Part shown: piece by piece, positions 12,243 to 21,361 of the stretch
Layout of the letters: every line of letters starts with the position of its first letter
Numbering within the stretch: the stretch's first letter is position 1
Source: Rhodobacteraceae bacterium MED-G08
GTDB taxonomy: Bacteria; Pseudomonadota; Alphaproteobacteria; Rhodobacterales; Rhodobacteraceae
Assembly (NCBI GenBank): GCA_002457055.1
Contig: NTKT01000018.1
Location: 1 to 51,304, forward strand
Direction of reading: 5' to 3'
Length of the DNA stretch: 51,304 nt
The notes under the pieces: generated by a model
Databases searched by the model: none
What the model saw: only the letters and a program-made list of their open reading frames with translations
What the model was told of the DNA's origin: nothing
Program-made: the position numbers and the translations under genes

Positions 12243-13148
12243 ATGCGCATTATCAATAAAATTTTTTCACGGAACGTAGCGTACGTATCCCTTTTTATCT
12301 TTTTTATACTCACCAGCCATCTTTCAGCAGAAAAATTCAAAGCTGTTACGACTTTTACTGTCATCGCTGACATGGCACAGAATGTAGCTGGTAATATTGC
12401 TATAGTTGAGTCAATCACCAAGGCTGGGGCAGAAATTCATGGATACGAGCCCACTCCAAGAGATATCGTTAGGGCACAGGATGCAGATTTAATATTGTGG
12501 AATGGTTTAAACTTAGAGCTTTGGTTTGACCAGTTTTTCTCAAACCTCTCCGATGTCCCAAGCGCCATCCTGACAGACGGTATACTCCCAATAGATATTA
12601 GAGATGGGGAATATGCTGGGCGACCAAATCCTCATGCATGGATGAGCCTCGATAGTGCACTAATTTATGTAGATAACATAAGAAAAGCGTTTGTCGAGCA
12701 CGATCCTGAAAACGCTTCGACTTATATTAAGAACGCAGAAGCATATAAACGCGAGATTAAGGATACAATTTTACCAATGAGGAATGCGATACTGAAGGTT
12801 CCTAAAGATAGGAGATGGCTAGTTTCGTGCGAAGGTGCATTCAGTTATTTGGTTAGAGATTTTAAAATGAACGAATTGTATCTTTGGCCAATAAATGCTG
12901 GCGCACAGGGAACTCCAAAACAAGTGAAAAAGGTCATTGATAGTGTAGAGAAATATAATATCCCTACAGTTTTTTGCGAAAGTACTGTTTCACAATCACC
13001 AGCCAAACAAATATCACGAGAAACGGGAGCAGCATACGGCGGTGTTTTATACGTTGATAGCCTCACCAAAGCGGATGGGCCAGTACCAAGTTACCTTGAT
13101 CTTTTAAAAGTAACGTCCGAAACAATATTGGCAGGATTAAGCAATTAA
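12243..13148 (+). CDS. sitA: Manganese/iron ABC transporter, periplasmic binding protein
   Basis: The 301-residue cluster A-I (ZnuA/PsaA/SitA type) solute-binding protein has an N-terminal signal peptide (hydrophobic 13-25, likely cleavage near Ser-Ala, 28-29). The metal ligands align as His66, His131, Glu197 and Asp272. The third ligand being Glu and not His, and the absence of the His-rich loop of ZnuA, resemble the Mn-binding PsaA (His-His-Glu-Asp) and so favour manganese (or iron) over zinc. It is the first gene of a four-gene operon behind a Fur-type operator. Choice between Mn and Fe cannot be made from sequence. Confidence 0.9.
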   Translation: MRIINKIFSRNVAYVSLFIFFILTSHLSAEKFKAVTTFTVIADMAQNVAGNIAIVESITKAGAEIHGYEPTPRDIVRAQDADLILWNGLNLELWFDQFFSNLSDVPSAILTDGILPIDIRDGEYAGRPNPHAWMSLDSALIYVDNIRKAFVEHDPENASTYIKNAEAYKREIKDTILPMRNAILKVPKDRRWLVSCEGAFSYLVRDFKMNELYLWPINAGAQGTPKQVKKVIDSVEKYNIPTVFCESTVSQSPAKQISRETGAAYGGVLYVDSLTKADGPVPSYLDLLKVTSETILAGLSN

Positions 13149-13199
13149 AACTCTTTTATTCCATTTAACGATATTCACTTAAGGAAACAAAGCACCTAA

Positions 13200-14057
13200 A
13201 TGATCGAAGCAGAGTCAGGCATAATAACTAGCGGTCTAACCGTAACTTACAACAACGGAACCACAGCTTTACGAAATGTCTCCTTTGAAATACCCACGGG
13301 CACAATAACAGCATTAGTGGGAGTAAACGGTGCTGGAAAATCAACCTTATTCAAGGCGCTAATGGGGTTTATACCTACTGTAAAAGGTGAAATCTCAATT
13401 TTGGGTCAATCTGTAAAATCTGCGCTTAAAGAAAATTTTATCGCATATGTACCACAAGCAGAGGAAGTAGATTGGTCGTTTCCAGTGCTGGTGCAGGATG
13501 TTGTCATGATGGGCCGCTATGGCCATATGGGCTTTTTTCGGAAAACGAGACAACAAGACATAATGGAGGTTGCGAATGCCTTAAATCGTGTTGGGATGAC
13601 CGATTTTAAAGACCGGCAAATTGGTGAATTATCCGGCGGTCAAAGAAAAAGAGTTTTTTTAGCTCGCGCATTAGCACAAAAAAGTAAAATTATTTTGCTG
13701 GATGAACCCTTCACAGGAGTGGATGTAAAAACCGAAACTGCAATAATCAAACTTCTTGGTGAGATGAGAAAAGAAGGAAAAATAATGCTTGTTTCAACAC
13801 ACAATCTTGGGTCAGTACCAGAGTTTTGTGACAGAACAATTTTAATCAAGGAAACGGTATTAGCTTACGGTAAGACAGAAAATACCTTTACACGTCAAAA
13901 TTTAGAGCTCGCATTTGGGGGTGTTCTAAGGCATTTTGTTCTCAGTGGAACTGATCTTCATGATGACAATGACCGGCGCGAAGTTCGTGTGATTTCAGAT
14001 GACGAGCGTCCCTTCGTCTTGTACGACAGTGATAAGAAAAGTGATGAAGATGCTTGA
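13200..14057 (+). CDS. sitB: Manganese/iron ABC transporter, ATP-binding protein
   Basis: A 285-residue ABC ATPase that powers the importer. Walker A is Gly-Val-Asn-Gly-Ala-Gly-Lys-Ser-Thr (41-49), the Q-loop Gln lies near 86, the signature Leu-Ser-Gly-Gly-Gln is at 144-148, Walker B Ile-Ile-Leu-Leu-Asp-Glu-Pro at 164-170, and the switch His at 201. The C-terminal tail is acidic and unusually charged (about 255-285), as in SitB relatives. It starts 51 bases after sitA; its last codons overlap the start of the first permease gene. Confidence 0.93.
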   Translation: MIEAESGIITSGLTVTYNNGTTALRNVSFEIPTGTITALVGVNGAGKSTLFKALMGFIPTVKGEISILGQSVKSALKENFIAYVPQAEEVDWSFPVLVQDVVMMGRYGHMGFFRKTRQQDIMEVANALNRVGMTDFKDRQIGELSGGQRKRVFLARALAQKSKIILLDEPFTGVDVKTETAIIKLLGEMRKEGKIMLVSTHNLGSVPEFCDRTILIKETVLAYGKTENTFTRQNLELAFGGVLRHFVLSGTDLHDDNDRREVRVISDDERPFVLYDSDKKSDEDA

Positions 14058-14913
14058 AGCTTTATTGGAACCATTTTCTTATAGTTATATGGTTAATGCA
14101 ATGTGGGTAAGTGCTTTAGTGGGAGGGGTCTGTGCTTTTCTTTCAGCTTACTTAATGTTGAAAGGGTGGTCGCTGATAGGTGATGCTCTCAGCCATTCAA
14201 TAGTACCAGGTGTGGCAGGAGCATATATGCTAGGACTACCATTTGCGCTTGGCGCGTTTGTCGCTGGCGGACTAGCCGCAAGCTCAATACTTTTTTTACA
14301 ACAGCGATCCAAACTTAAAGAAGATGCCATAATAGGAGTTATTTTTACATCTTTCTTTGGTCTTGGTTTGTTTATGATATCACTGTCACCAATGTCCGTG
14401 AGCATCCAAACTATCACGATGGGTAATATCCTTGCAATTACACCAACAGATACATTTCAGCTTGTGATAATTGGTCTTGTGTCTCTTTGTGTTCTTACGA
14501 CAAAGTGGAAAGATTTTATGGTTACATTTTTTGATGAAAACCATGCAAGGTCTATCGGTTTAAATCCAGATTTACTGAAAGTACTATTTTTTACAATTTT
14601 AGCCGCTTCTTGTGTTGCCGCTCTTCAAACTGTTGGGGCTTTTCTAGTAATTGCCATGGTAGTTACACCTGGAGCCACTGCTTACTTGCTTACGGATAAA
14701 TTTCCTAGATTACTCATAATAAGCGTGATTATTGGAACATTAAGCAGCTTTTTTGGTGCCTATATTAGCTACTTCCTGAATGGTGCTACCGGTGGAATAA
14801 TTGTTTCAATTTTAACTTTAATATTTATTTCCACCTTCATCTTAGCGCCAAAACATGGATACTTTAAATCCAAAAGTCGAGCAGCGTTAGAAGCAGACAC
14901 TAATTATGGCTGA
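14050..14913 (+). CDS. sitC: Manganese/iron ABC transporter, permease (first copy)
   Basis: An ABC-3 family permease of about 287 residues with some eight hydrophobic segments. The conserved beginning (Met-Leu-Glu-Ala-Leu-Leu-Glu-Pro-Phe) favours the ATG at 14050, overlapping the sitB stop by eight bases; another ATG lies two codons upstream at 14044, and the frame is open further back inside sitB. The family's Gly-Asp-Ala-Leu-Ser-His-Ser motif follows the first segment. It pairs with the next gene to form a heterodimeric channel. Confidence 0.9.
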   Translation: MLEALLEPFSYSYMVNAMWVSALVGGVCAFLSAYLMLKGWSLIGDALSHSIVPGVAGAYMLGLPFALGAFVAGGLAASSILFLQQRSKLKEDAIIGVIFTSFFGLGLFMISLSPMSVSIQTITMGNILAITPTDTFQLVIIGLVSLCVLTTKWKDFMVTFFDENHARSIGLNPDLLKVLFFTILAASCVAALQTVGAFLVIAMVVTPGATAYLLTDKFPRLLIISVIIGTLSSFFGAYISYFLNGATGGIIVSILTLIFISTFILAPKHGYFKSKSRAALEADTNYG

Positions 14914-15727
14914 CATATTAGTTACCCCATTCCATTATAGTTTTATGATAAATGCTTTCATAATAGCAGCTATCATATCGGTACCAGCAGCTCTGCTTTC
15001 ATGTTTTTTGGTGCTCAAAGGCTGGTCGTTAATGGGAGACGCAATAAGCCATTCGGTACTTCCAGGAATAATAATATCATATTTACTGAGTATTCCATTA
15101 ATCATTGGCGCATTCTGCTCTGGCATGGTTTGCGCAGTTTTATCAGGGTTTTTAAGTGAAAATAGCAGGCTCAAACATGATACTATAATGGGTATAGTCT
15201 TTTCTGGGATGTTTGGATTTGGAATTGTTTTATATTCAAAGGTATCTACTGAAGTGCATCTAGATCATATATTATTTGGCAATATACTCGGTATAACTTT
15301 TGAAGACTTGCTTATATCATTCTTAATTTCCAGCATGGTTACAATTCTCGTAACTATAAAGAGACACGACTTACTGTTACATACCTTTGATCCAATCCAA
15401 GCGCGTTCTGTTGGGATCCCTGTTCGCTTATTACACTACAGCTTTCTCGCGATGGTATCCGTAACAATAGTAGCCACTCTATCAGCAGTGGGAATAATAC
15501 TATCAATCGGTTTGTTGATAGCTCCCGGAGCAATAGCCTTTTTGCTAACGCAGAGATTTAACCAAATGCTTATCATTGCTACTTTAATTTCATTATTATC
15601 GAGTTTTTTTGGTATTTATGTTAGCTTCTTTATTGATAGTGCGCCCGCACCAACAATTATTCTATTGCTCACTGCATGTTTCATAACAGCACTGATTGGT
15701 ACGAGCAGGAAATTTAAAACAAGTTAA
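14906..15727 (+). CDS. sitD: Manganese/iron ABC transporter, permease (second copy)
   Basis: A second ABC-3 permease, 273 residues, clearly paralogous to the preceding gene: both have the Leu-Lys-Gly-Trp-Ser-Leu stretch followed by Gly-Asp-Ala-Leu/Ile-Ser-His-Ser and a Val-Ala-x-Leu-x-x-Val-Gly segment in the middle. It overlaps the upstream stop by eight bases (ATGGCTGA), so translation is coupled. Two distinct permeases plus one ATPase and one binding protein is the SitABCD layout, unlike the single-permease Znu and MntABC systems. Confidence 0.9.
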   Translation: MADILVTPFHYSFMINAFIIAAIISVPAALLSCFLVLKGWSLMGDAISHSVLPGIIISYLLSIPLIIGAFCSGMVCAVLSGFLSENSRLKHDTIMGIVFSGMFGFGIVLYSKVSTEVHLDHILFGNILGITFEDLLISFLISSMVTILVTIKRHDLLLHTFDPIQARSVGIPVRLLHYSFLAMVSVTIVATLSAVGIILSIGLLIAPGAIAFLLTQRFNQMLIIATLISLLSSFFGIYVSFFIDSAPAPTIILLLTACFITALIGTSRKFKTS

Positions 15728-15731
15728 ATAC

Positions 15732-15758
15732 TATATCAGCTAATACTGTATTGATATA
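15732..15758. repeat. 7-base inverted repeat after the sit operon
   Basis: TATATCA, 13 bases, then TGATATA, starting five bases after the sitD stop. The stem is weak (AT-rich, 13-base loop), so it is not a convincing terminator. It lies in the 85-base gap before deoC. Confidence 0.35.
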
Positions 15759-15812
15759 TTTCTGTGCACATGCAAATGTTCAATGTTTATGAGACATTCC
15801 TGGTCGTAAAGA

Positions 15813-16769
15813 ATGAATGATAGTTTAACTAATAGAAATGAAGGATGCGAGCTTGACGTCGACTGGGTTATGTCACAGAGCGCAAACACCTCAGCAATCG
15901 AACGTCGCGCTGCTACTCTTGGCACACGCAGATCAATAAAAAAAGCTCATCAGGCCGCTTGGCTACTGAAAGCAATCTCCTGCATAGACCTTACGACGCT
16001 ATCTGGAGACGATACAGCAGGTCGCGTAAAAAGGTTATGCGCTAAAGGGATTCATCCTATTAGGCCAGATTTAACAAGAGCATTGGGAATGGATGGCCTC
16101 CATGTTGGAGCTATATGTGTATACCATGAAATGATAGAAACCGCCATTGCCGCCTTGGGTAATAGCGGCATTCCGGTCGCCGCCGTTTCAACCGGCTTTC
16201 CTGCAGGTCTGTCTCCATTTAAAACTCGGTTATTAGAAATTGATGAAAGTGTACTAGCTGGGGCCAAAGAGATAGATATTGTTATTTCGCGGAGGCATGT
16301 CCTGACTCAAAACTGGCAGGAACTTTTTAATGAAGTTAAAGCATTTCGTTCTGCCTGTGGAGATGCACACCTCAAAACAATCTTAGCAACTGGTGAGTTA
16401 GGAAGCCTCAGAAATGTCGCGCGTGCATCAATGGTTTGTATGATGGCTGGGGCAGATTTCATTAAAACCTCAACAGGAAAAGAAAGTATTAATGCCACGC
16501 TTGGTACGTCCATTGTAATGGTGCGTGCAATCCGAGAGTACTGGGAAAAAACAGGGTTTAAAGTAGGTTACAAACCAGCGGGTGGCATATCAAAAGCAAA
16601 AGATGCACTAGTTTATTTAAGTCTCATAAAAGAAGAATTAGGCAACGATTGGATGGACGCTTCTTTATTTCGCTTTGGGGCTTCAAGCCTTCTTGGAGAC
16701 ATTGAACGACAGTTAGAACACTACTTAACTGGAAATTATTCTGCTAATTATCGGCATCCATTGGGGTAA
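15813..16769 (+). CDS. deoC: Deoxyribose-phosphate aldolase
   Basis: DERA cleaves 2-deoxyribose 5-phosphate to acetaldehyde and glyceraldehyde 3-phosphate. The 318-residue product is the long form seen in alphaproteobacteria and animals (E. coli has 259). The Schiff-base lysine is Lys218 in Asp-Phe-Ile-Lys-Thr-Ser-Thr-Gly-Lys; the assisting lysines are Lys188 (Leu-Lys-Thr-Ile) and Lys254 (Tyr-Lys-Pro-Ala-Gly-Gly-Ile). The next gene, an aldehyde dehydrogenase, starts three bases after the stop, so the acetaldehyde product could be oxidised at once. Confidence 0.94.
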   Translation: MNDSLTNRNEGCELDVDWVMSQSANTSAIERRAATLGTRRSIKKAHQAAWLLKAISCIDLTTLSGDDTAGRVKRLCAKGIHPIRPDLTRALGMDGLHVGAICVYHEMIETAIAALGNSGIPVAAVSTGFPAGLSPFKTRLLEIDESVLAGAKEIDIVISRRHVLTQNWQELFNEVKAFRSACGDAHLKTILATGELGSLRNVARASMVCMMAGADFIKTSTGKESINATLGTSIVMVRAIREYWEKTGFKVGYKPAGGISKAKDALVYLSLIKEELGNDWMDASLFRFGASSLLGDIERQLEHYLTGNYSANYRHPLG

Positions 16770-16772
16770 AAC

Positions 16773-19115
16773 ATGCAAATAAAGAATATCTTTGATAAAA
16801 TGGATTATGGAGAAGCACCCGAAAGCGCCAGAGAAGCCCAAAATTGGTTGAAGAGCCATAATTATACTTTTGGTAATTTTATAAATGGCAAATGGAAACA
16901 ATGCGAAGATCATTTCAACACCGTCAACCCTGCTGACGATCAAGTATTAGCAAAAATTGGTCAGTCGTCTCCATCTGATATAGATTCTGCAGTTAAAGCA
17001 GCCAGAGCCGCTCAAAAAAAATGGTCCAAAGAAAGTGATCATGCGCGTGCCCGCATTCTATATGCAATTGCACGTCTCTTGCAGAAAAACTCTCGGCTTT
17101 TCTCTGTCTTGGAAACCCTGGACAATGGAAAACCAATTAGAGAATCTCGTGATATTGATATTCCTCTTGCTCAAAGACACTTCTATTATCATGCTGGAAT
17201 GGCTCAATTAATGCAGGCTGAGCTTCCAAAGCGATCTCCGATAGGAGTTTGTGGTCAAATTATTCCCTGGAACTTTCCACTCCTAATGCTTTCATGGAAA
17301 ATAGCTCCTGCCATCGCCATGGGTAATGCTGTGGTGCTAAAGCCTGCAGAATACACGTCTTTAACAGCCCTTTTATTCGCTGAAATATGTACATCTGCTG
17401 GAGTTCCAAATGGCCTCATAAATATTGTAACTGGCGACGGAAAAGTCGGCGAAATAATTGTCGGACATAAAGATATAAATAAAATTGCATTTACTGGTTC
17501 AACAGAAGTTGGAAAATTAATTAGAGAACGAACAGCTGGCTCCGGCAAGTCCTTGACACTAGAATTAGGTGGAAAATCGCCTTTTGTTGTTTTTGATGAT
17601 GCAGATCTGGATAGTGCCGTTGAAGGGGTCGTTGATGCAATTTGGTTTAACCAAGGGCAAGTTTGTTGTGCTGGGTCTCGCCTATTAGTTCATGAAGCGA
17701 TTTCAGAAAAATTTTACAATAAACTCAGAAATAGAATGAAAAATCTACGCTTGGGAAGTCCTCTCGACAAGTCAATAGACATGGGGGCAATTATAGATAA
17801 GAAACAACACAAAAAAATTAGTGGAATGGTTTCTCAGACACAGGGAAAAGTCTTTCAAGCTGGTTCACCATTACCCCAAGAAGGATGTTTCTTTCCTCCA
17901 ACCCTAATAACAGAATTGCATACTGCAGATCCACTCATGCACGAAGAAATCTTTGGTCCAGTGTTGGTGAGTACAACATTTAGAACCCCTTCCGAAGCCA
18001 TAGAACTATCAAACAACACTACGTTTGGGCTGGCAGCCTCTGTATGGAGTGAAAATATAAATCTATGCCTAGAGCTCGCACCAAAAATTAAGGCAGGGGT
18101 AATATGGATAAATGGAACAAATATGTTCGATGCTGCTGCTGGGTTTGGTGGGGTAAAACAAAGTGGGTTTGGCCGAGAAGGTGGATGGGAAGGCCTTTTA
18201 GCTTACAGTAAACCAAAGAACCAGTTCTCACCTAAGATCAAAAGCACGCTAGTTAAAAACCAAATTAGAAAGGCTGACTATATTGACAGAACGGCAAAGC
18301 TTTACATCGGGGGAAAACAATGTCGCCCAGACAGTGGCTACTCTCAGTCAATTTTTGATCATAACGGAAAACCTGTAACCCAAGTGCCTTTATCGAACCG
18401 CAAAGATATTCGAAACGCCGTTGAGGCCATGAACTCTGCAAAAAATTGGTCGCATTCCACAGCACATCTTCGAGCTCAAATCTTATATTATATGGCTGAA
18501 AATTTATCAGCAAGGAAAGCAGAATTTGCCAACACTTTGCAAGCACTCACAGGAAGGTCTGATGCTCAAACTGAAGTAGAGCAAAGTATTCAGAGATTGT
18601 TTTTCTATGCTGCTTGGTCCGATAAGTTCGATGGGAGCGCTAGAAGCGTACCTCTCAAAGCAGTGGCGCTTGTTATGAAAGAAGCAATAGGAAACTGTGG
18701 CGTTCTATGTGATGATCAGTATCCTCTTCTTGGGTTTATATCCGTAATGGCCCCATTATTCGCTACAGGTAATCGCTCAATTATTATTCCCTCTGAAACC
18801 TTTTCTCCTATTGTTACTGATTTTTATCAAGTCTTAGACACCTCAGACGTTCCTCCTGGATCCATTAACATATTAACTGGCAAACATGCAGATCTAGCAA
18901 TAGAGCTTGCAGGGCATATGGATATTGAAAGTGTCTGGAGCTTTTCTCCTTCTGATGTTTCAAGGGATATAGAAAAAGCGTCTGTAAGTAATTTAAAACG
19001 CACATGGGTTAACAATGGTTGCGGGAGGGATTGGAATAGTGAAGAGGGCTTTGGTAGAGAATTCCTAGAGAACGCGACTGAAAATAAAACTATTTGGATA
19101 CCCTATGGTGAGTAG
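16773..19115 (+). CDS. Two-domain aldehyde dehydrogenase, ALDH16-like
   Basis: At 780 residues this is longer than a normal ALDH (about 490). The first domain (about 1-490) is complete: Pro-Trp-Asn-Phe near 165-168, a Gly-Ser-Thr-Glu-Val-Gly NAD site at 242-247, Glu264 in Leu-Glu-Leu-Gly-Gly, and catalytic Cys298 in Gly-Gln-Val-Cys. The second part (about 500-780) repeats the N-terminal ALDH pattern but has no Gly-Gln-x-Cys motif or Leu-Glu-Leu-Gly-Gly. One active and one inactive ALDH unit is the ALDH16 architecture. Context suggests oxidation of acetaldehyde released by DeoC; this is inferred. Confidence 0.88.
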   Translation: MQIKNIFDKMDYGEAPESAREAQNWLKSHNYTFGNFINGKWKQCEDHFNTVNPADDQVLAKIGQSSPSDIDSAVKAARAAQKKWSKESDHARARILYAIARLLQKNSRLFSVLETLDNGKPIRESRDIDIPLAQRHFYYHAGMAQLMQAELPKRSPIGVCGQIIPWNFPLLMLSWKIAPAIAMGNAVVLKPAEYTSLTALLFAEICTSAGVPNGLINIVTGDGKVGEIIVGHKDINKIAFTGSTEVGKLIRERTAGSGKSLTLELGGKSPFVVFDDADLDSAVEGVVDAIWFNQGQVCCAGSRLLVHEAISEKFYNKLRNRMKNLRLGSPLDKSIDMGAIIDKKQHKKISGMVSQTQGKVFQAGSPLPQEGCFFPPTLITELHTADPLMHEEIFGPVLVSTTFRTPSEAIELSNNTTFGLAASVWSENINLCLELAPKIKAGVIWINGTNMFDAAAGFGGVKQSGFGREGGWEGLLAYSKPKNQFSPKIKSTLVKNQIRKADYIDRTAKLYIGGKQCRPDSGYSQSIFDHNGKPVTQVPLSNRKDIRNAVEAMNSAKNWSHSTAHLRAQILYYMAENLSARKAEFANTLQALTGRSDAQTEVEQSIQRLFFYAAWSDKFDGSARSVPLKAVALVMKEAIGNCGVLCDDQYPLLGFISVMAPLFATGNRSIIIPSETFSPIVTDFYQVLDTSDVPPGSINILTGKHADLAIELAGHMDIESVWSFSPSDVSRDIEKASVSNLKRTWVNNGCGRDWNSEEGFGREFLENATENKTIWIPYGE

Positions 19116-19121
19116 CGACTA

Positions 19122-21221
19122 TCAGGATACTTTTATTCTTCTTTCTCTTCTCTTTATTTTTAATTTCTTATTCCGTGTTTTATATTTGTTTTTATTAAAA
19201 AATTTAGATCTACCTTTGCTACCCTCATAATTTAATTGCTCATTTTCAAGATGGGTAAGCTGAAACACTATACCGCCCGCAAAAGGGTCTACCTCTGAAA
19301 GCTTCACCCGAACCGACATTCCTAATTCCAGCTTTAGCCCAGTTTCTGAACCAATCAACCTGTTCGCAGATTTATCATATTTGAAATATTCATTAGCTAT
19401 TGTCCTTACTGGAACAATGCCATTTGCACCTGTCTCATCTAGCCTTACAAATATCCCAAAATTTGATACCCCACTTATACTACCACAAAATTCATTTCCA
19501 ATTCTTTCCGACAGGAAATGCGCAAGGTACCTGTCATTAGTATCTCGCTCTGCAACCATAGAGCGCCGCTCAGATTCAGATATTTTCTCTGCTGTACTAT
19601 GAATATTATCAATATCTATATCTTTAAGACCATCATCGCCCAACCCAACTGCAGATATCAAAGCGCGATGAATAATGAGATCAGAGTAACGCCTAATGGG
19701 TGATGTAAAGTGGGCATACTGAGACAAAGACAAACCAAAATGACCAAAATTTTCTGGTGAATAAAATGCCTGGTTCATAGAGCGTAATGCCGATAGATTT
19801 ATTAAGTCTCGAAAGGGTGCTGACTCTGCCTGAGCTAATAGTTCATTAATATGGGAAGCTTTTATATTTTGACCCTTTGACAACTTTAATCCTACCGAAA
19901 CCGCTGTCTTTCTCAAAGCTTCAATCTTCTCTTTATCGGGCTCTTCATGTACCCTAAAAATTGTAGGTGTTTTTTTGTAAGATAATGTCTCTGCTGCACA
20001 AACATTCGCAAGAATCATAAATTCTTCTATAAGTTTATGTGCCTCTAACCTTTCTTTGAATCTAACGTCTTTGACTATACCTTTTTCATCTATTTCTATC
20101 TTCCGTTCTGGAAGGTTCAAATCTAGAGGACTTCTAGCCTTTCTTGAAATTTTTAGACAGGAATAGGCATCATAAAGTGGTTTAATGACAGTATTTACAA
20201 GATCCAGAACTTTCGGTTTTCCTTTACCTTTATCAATAACTTCCTGAACTTCGCCATACTCAAGAGATGCCCAAGATTGAATTACTGCACGCGTAAACTT
20301 ATGACTTATTTTATTACCTACTGAGTCAATTTTTATTTTTACAACAATACACGCTCTCTTTTCCCCCTCATGCAAACTGCAAAGATTGCCAGATAAGTTG
20401 TCTGGAAGCATTGGAACAACTCTGTCAGGAAAATAAGTGGAGTTACCCCTGTGACGTGCTTCATTGTCTATTGCATCGCCAGATCGGACGAAGTGTGCTA
20501 CATCAGCTATAGCTACCCATATTAAATGACCACCAATATTTTTTGGATCGTCATCCGGTTTTGCATAACAAGCATCGTCATGATCACGGGCGTCTTTAGG
20601 ATCAATCGTGACAAAGGGCACGTGCGAATAATCGTCCCATTTTTTATTTTGTAAAAAGGAGGCTTTTTTAGACTGAAGAAGTACATCTTCTGGAAAAATA
20701 TTGGGAATCTTATGTTGGTGAATTGCAATAAGAGATACAGATTTTGGAGCAGAAGGATCGCCCAACCTTTCAGAAACTCTAACCTTTTCAGAGCGAATTC
20801 TTCTTCCAGAGTCAATTTTACTGAATTCAACTAATTCTCCATCTTCAATAACCACACCTTTGTCCAACTCTACCAACCAATCTTTGCCAGATTTATCTAT
20901 CGATTTAACTCTCGGTCCATTTGGCGTAATTTGGAAAATTCCAAGTTTTGTTTGAGAATTATCGTCTATTTTCTTTATAATCTTTCCAACATAGTCGAAA
21001 TTGTTAGAATTGACGGGTTTAATCCGAGTCAGAATTCGGTCGCCATAGGATAAGAGACCCGTGAACTTATCATGCTCAATATAAACGATTGGCTCGTCTC
21101 CGGCCTCTTCCCAAGAAACGGGACGTGCAAAAATCTCACCATCGCTGGTTGGCGCCATAACTTGTAAAATGAGAATTTTATCCATAGTCTTTGAAGAATT
21201 ATGAGCTTTATTAGTCTTCAC
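19122..21221 (-). CDS. rnr: Ribonuclease R, lacking the N-terminal winged helix
   Basis: A 3'-5' exoribonuclease of the RNB family that degrades structured RNA. The RNB core shows Asp-Pro-Lys-Asp-Ala-Arg-Asp-His-Asp-Asp-Ala, whose aspartates bind the catalytic metals, and Tyr-Ala-His-Phe-Thr-Ser-Pro-Ile-Arg-Arg-Tyr-Ser-Asp. An S1 domain and a Lys/Arg-rich tail close the protein. The first conserved block (Gly-Glu-Ile-Phe-Ala-Arg-Pro) comes within about 35 residues of the start, so the usual N-terminal helix-turn-helix of some 60-80 residues is missing. The frame opens with GTG at 21221; an ATG at 21185 is an equally possible start. Neither has a good ribosome binding site. Confidence 0.9.
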   Translation of the reverse strand: MKTNKAHNSSKTMDKILILQVMAPTSDGEIFARPVSWEEAGDEPIVYIEHDKFTGLLSYGDRILTRIKPVNSNNFDYVGKIIKKIDDNSQTKLGIFQITPNGPRVKSIDKSGKDWLVELDKGVVIEDGELVEFSKIDSGRRIRSEKVRVSERLGDPSAPKSVSLIAIHQHKIPNIFPEDVLLQSKKASFLQNKKWDDYSHVPFVTIDPKDARDHDDACYAKPDDDPKNIGGHLIWVAIADVAHFVRSGDAIDNEARHRGNSTYFPDRVVPMLPDNLSGNLCSLHEGEKRACIVVKIKIDSVGNKISHKFTRAVIQSWASLEYGEVQEVIDKGKGKPKVLDLVNTVIKPLYDAYSCLKISRKARSPLDLNLPERKIEIDEKGIVKDVRFKERLEAHKLIEEFMILANVCAAETLSYKKTPTIFRVHEEPDKEKIEALRKTAVSVGLKLSKGQNIKASHINELLAQAESAPFRDLINLSALRSMNQAFYSPENFGHFGLSLSQYAHFTSPIRRYSDLIIHRALISAVGLGDDGLKDIDIDNIHSTAEKISESERRSMVAERDTNDRYLAHFLSERIGNEFCGSISGVSNFGIFVRLDETGANGIVPVRTIANEYFKYDKSANRLIGSETGLKLELGMSVRVKLSEVDPFAGGIVFQLTHLENEQLNYEGSKGRSKFFNKNKYKTRNKKLKIKRRERRIKVS

Positions 21222-21361
21222 AAAGAATCCAATATTTTTCTCTCAGCCGATATGGGTATAAACTTAAACCCTGTACTATCCTTTAGATAACGTATGATTT
21301 TCATTTATCCAGGCCGTATTTTCATAATACAAAATCGATGAATCGCCTAGCCAAGACGAAA

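Noticed and set aside
15732..15758. Rho-independent terminator after sitD
   Set aside because: The stem is AT-only except for one C-G pair, the loop is long, and no T-run follows at the right distance.
21230..21361. Short minus-strand frames upstream of rnr as remnants of the missing winged helix
   Set aside because: The translated pieces do not resemble the RNase R N-terminal domain, and stops interrupt each frame.
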